Part shown: in pieces, positions 62,743-64,000 of the stretch
Numbering within the stretch: the first letter of the stretch is position 1
Layout of the letters: the number at the start of each line of letters is the position of its first letter
DNA from: Micromussa lordhowensis
Lineage: Eukaryota; Cnidaria; Anthozoa; Scleractinia; Lobophylliidae
NCBI GenBank assembly: GCA_964020085.1
Contig: OZ026606.1
Coordinates: forward strand, 4,983,923 to 5,047,922
Direction of reading: 5' to 3'
DNA: 64,000 bases
Translations under genes and position numbers: made by a program
Notes under the pieces: generated by a model
Database searches by the model: none
What the model was told of the DNA's origin: nothing
The model's input: the letters and a program-made list of their open reading frames with translations, nothing else

Positions 62743-63060
62743 CTGTGAAATACATATATCTTATTAGACATTTTGGTGTGTAGTATCACTGGGTATTTTT
62801 ACAAGTTGTGCCATATTTTGAAGAGGTAGGGCGAGTGAAACGAGTAAAAATTCTCAGCGATATTTGTACTTGTTTCGCATGTTATTTGTACTCTACGAAG
62901 CAAAGTTGGATAATAAATTCATTTTTTTACGATAACTGCAGAAATTCTTGCACGCTCATTGACTAATTTTTATCGTCAATATGCGGACAGACACATGAAT
63001 TTAAAATTTGTGAGACGCGTCAGCGAGCAAGAGCAGGCAATTCGACCATTTGTAAAGAGA

Positions 63061-63316
63061 CTTAATTAGCAGGTACATAATTTTTTTCTTACAGATATAG
63101 ATTTAACAAATTGACGTCAGTGTTTAATGAGTCTGTCCTGTTATTGACAATTAATTTCGTCATCACATTGACAAAGTAGTCAAAGTGGATCCACAGCTAC
63201 TTTGACAATGTGATGACGAAATTTATGATCAATAACAGGGCAGACGCATAAGAAACTGACATCAATTTGTTAAATCTATATCTGTAAGAAAAAAAATTAT
63301 GTACCTGCTGATTAAG
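63061..63316. mobile_element. 256-bp near-perfect palindrome
   Basis: Arms start AGCAGGTACATAATTTTTTT and pair almost fully to the centre at about 63189 (AGTGGATCCACAGC). The left flank is CTTAATT and the right is GATTAAG. Arm blocks include AGATATAGATTTAACAAATT and TTTCGTCATCACATTG. A transcript would fold into a hairpin of about 125 bp with few mismatches. Confidence 0.85.
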
Positions 63317-63701
63317 CCTCTTTGAAGAATTGCCCAACCTAGTTCAGTATAATGCCTTATCACAATTTATAAAAGCGTGTTTTATTGTTTTGCATTCTCA
63401 AATGCCCGTCGTGTTTTATCACAGTGTAATACACGGCTTAGGCTTCTTTATTTGTTAAATAAACAACAATGTACTGAGTACAAACTAACTTGAGGAAATT
63501 ACCAAAAAGATATAACTGACAAAGGAACACAATAAGCAGTTTCCATGCAATATCAGTAGGAATATGTTGTCATTCATGTGTTCAAAAGTCTTTCACTAAA
63601 AATTAAATTGATGGTCGTCTTATTACTTGTTTAGGTTCAACAAATTCAAAACTAGCCACTGTTGAGGCATCAATGCAAAGATGTTTTTTTTCTTGAAGGT
63701 T

Positions 63702-63878
63702 CAAGGCTGTTGCCTAACAGGAGCCCGGTAGCCTGGGGCTCCCAAAGAATAGCTCTGGGCGCCTTAATTTTTCACAGCAACACCTTTCACTTCATACATG
63801 TACTGTATGTTGGGCTCCTAAGTTCTCAGCGGTTAGCTCTGAGGGCCCCTTTAAAAGTTTCTTAGGCAGCAGCCTTGA
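63702..63878. repeat. Inverted repeat AAGGCTG(T/C)TGCCTAA
   Basis: Ends AAGGCTGTTGCCTAA and TTAGGCAGCAGCCTT. The interior contains paired GGAGCCC / GGGCTCC and TAGCTCTG copies. About 177 bp. Confidence 0.7.
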
Positions 63879-64000
63879 GGTTTCCTTACCACCAAGGCGC
63901 AACTTTTAGTACTAGTAAAAGTGGAAAATGAATTCAGGATGTTTGTTCATACAACAACCACACAGCTTTGTTACCCTGATCCTTGTCAAATTTCCTTTAT

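Larger units (their letters stand above)
62743..64000. other. ZC3H18 intron, no exon seen
   Basis: Upstream of the leftmost-known 5' exon. It holds the two inverted repeats listed below and an AT-rich remainder. I looked for an exon ending in a G just before a GT donor, as the phase requires, and did not find one. Confidence 0.6.

Noticed and set aside
1..64000. CRISPR arrays, bacterial operons, tRNA or rRNA genes
   Set aside because: No spaced direct repeats of CRISPR type, no cloverleaf or rRNA sequence recognised; the window is eukaryotic.

Overview
This window is nuclear DNA of an intron-rich animal. Three genes have clear animal orthologues, their exons are short and bounded by canonical GT/AG sites, and much of the rest is transposon-derived. 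The mixture of TE classes (BEL/Pao, CR1/L2-like LINE, Penelope-like elements, many palindromic MITEs) and the style of the genes suggest a cnidarian, probably a stony coral. That assignment is from memory of such genomes and is not proven by the sequence.

Layout. (1) 1-25405, minus strand: an importin-alpha (karyopherin-alpha, KPNA2-like) gene. Nineteen exons joined by hand keep one reading frame for 403 residues, from the initiator ATG through armadillo repeat 8; the 3' end lies off the left edge. Its introns hold several TTAA-flanked palindromic elements, two other foldback elements, and a 6.7 kb BEL/Pao LTR retrotransposon (10857-17591) in antisense orientation. The retrotransposon has a 5-bp target duplication, and its 5' LTR carries a second, nested foldback element. 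(2) 25406-33780: no gene recognised; palindromic and TIR repeats. (3) 33781-39651, minus strand: a five-exon gene for a small (175 or 182 aa), His-rich, single-pass membrane protein with a Sel1-like repeat; function unknown. Two of its introns carry non-autonomous DNA transposons. (4) 39652-44568: divergent intergenic region with repeats. (5) 44569-52429, plus strand: a two-exon chondroitin sulfate synthase (CHSY family) of 730 aa. Its single 5.7 kb intron is a nest of dead retroelements, with a Penelope-like element inserted inside a LINE. (6) 52430-53975: convergent 3' ends. (7) 53976 to beyond 64000, minus strand: a ZC3H18 orthologue (RNA-processing adaptor) whose 5' part, including the expected CCCH finger, lies off the right edge.

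The host genes (nuclear import, glycosaminoglycan synthesis, RNA quality control, an unknown membrane protein) have no evident pathway link. I did not find a convincing new multigene system. The most useful leads are the uncharacterised Sel1/His-rich membrane protein, the concentration of TTAA-flanked MITEs (two of them back to back sharing one TTAA), and nested insertions whose order can be read from target duplications.
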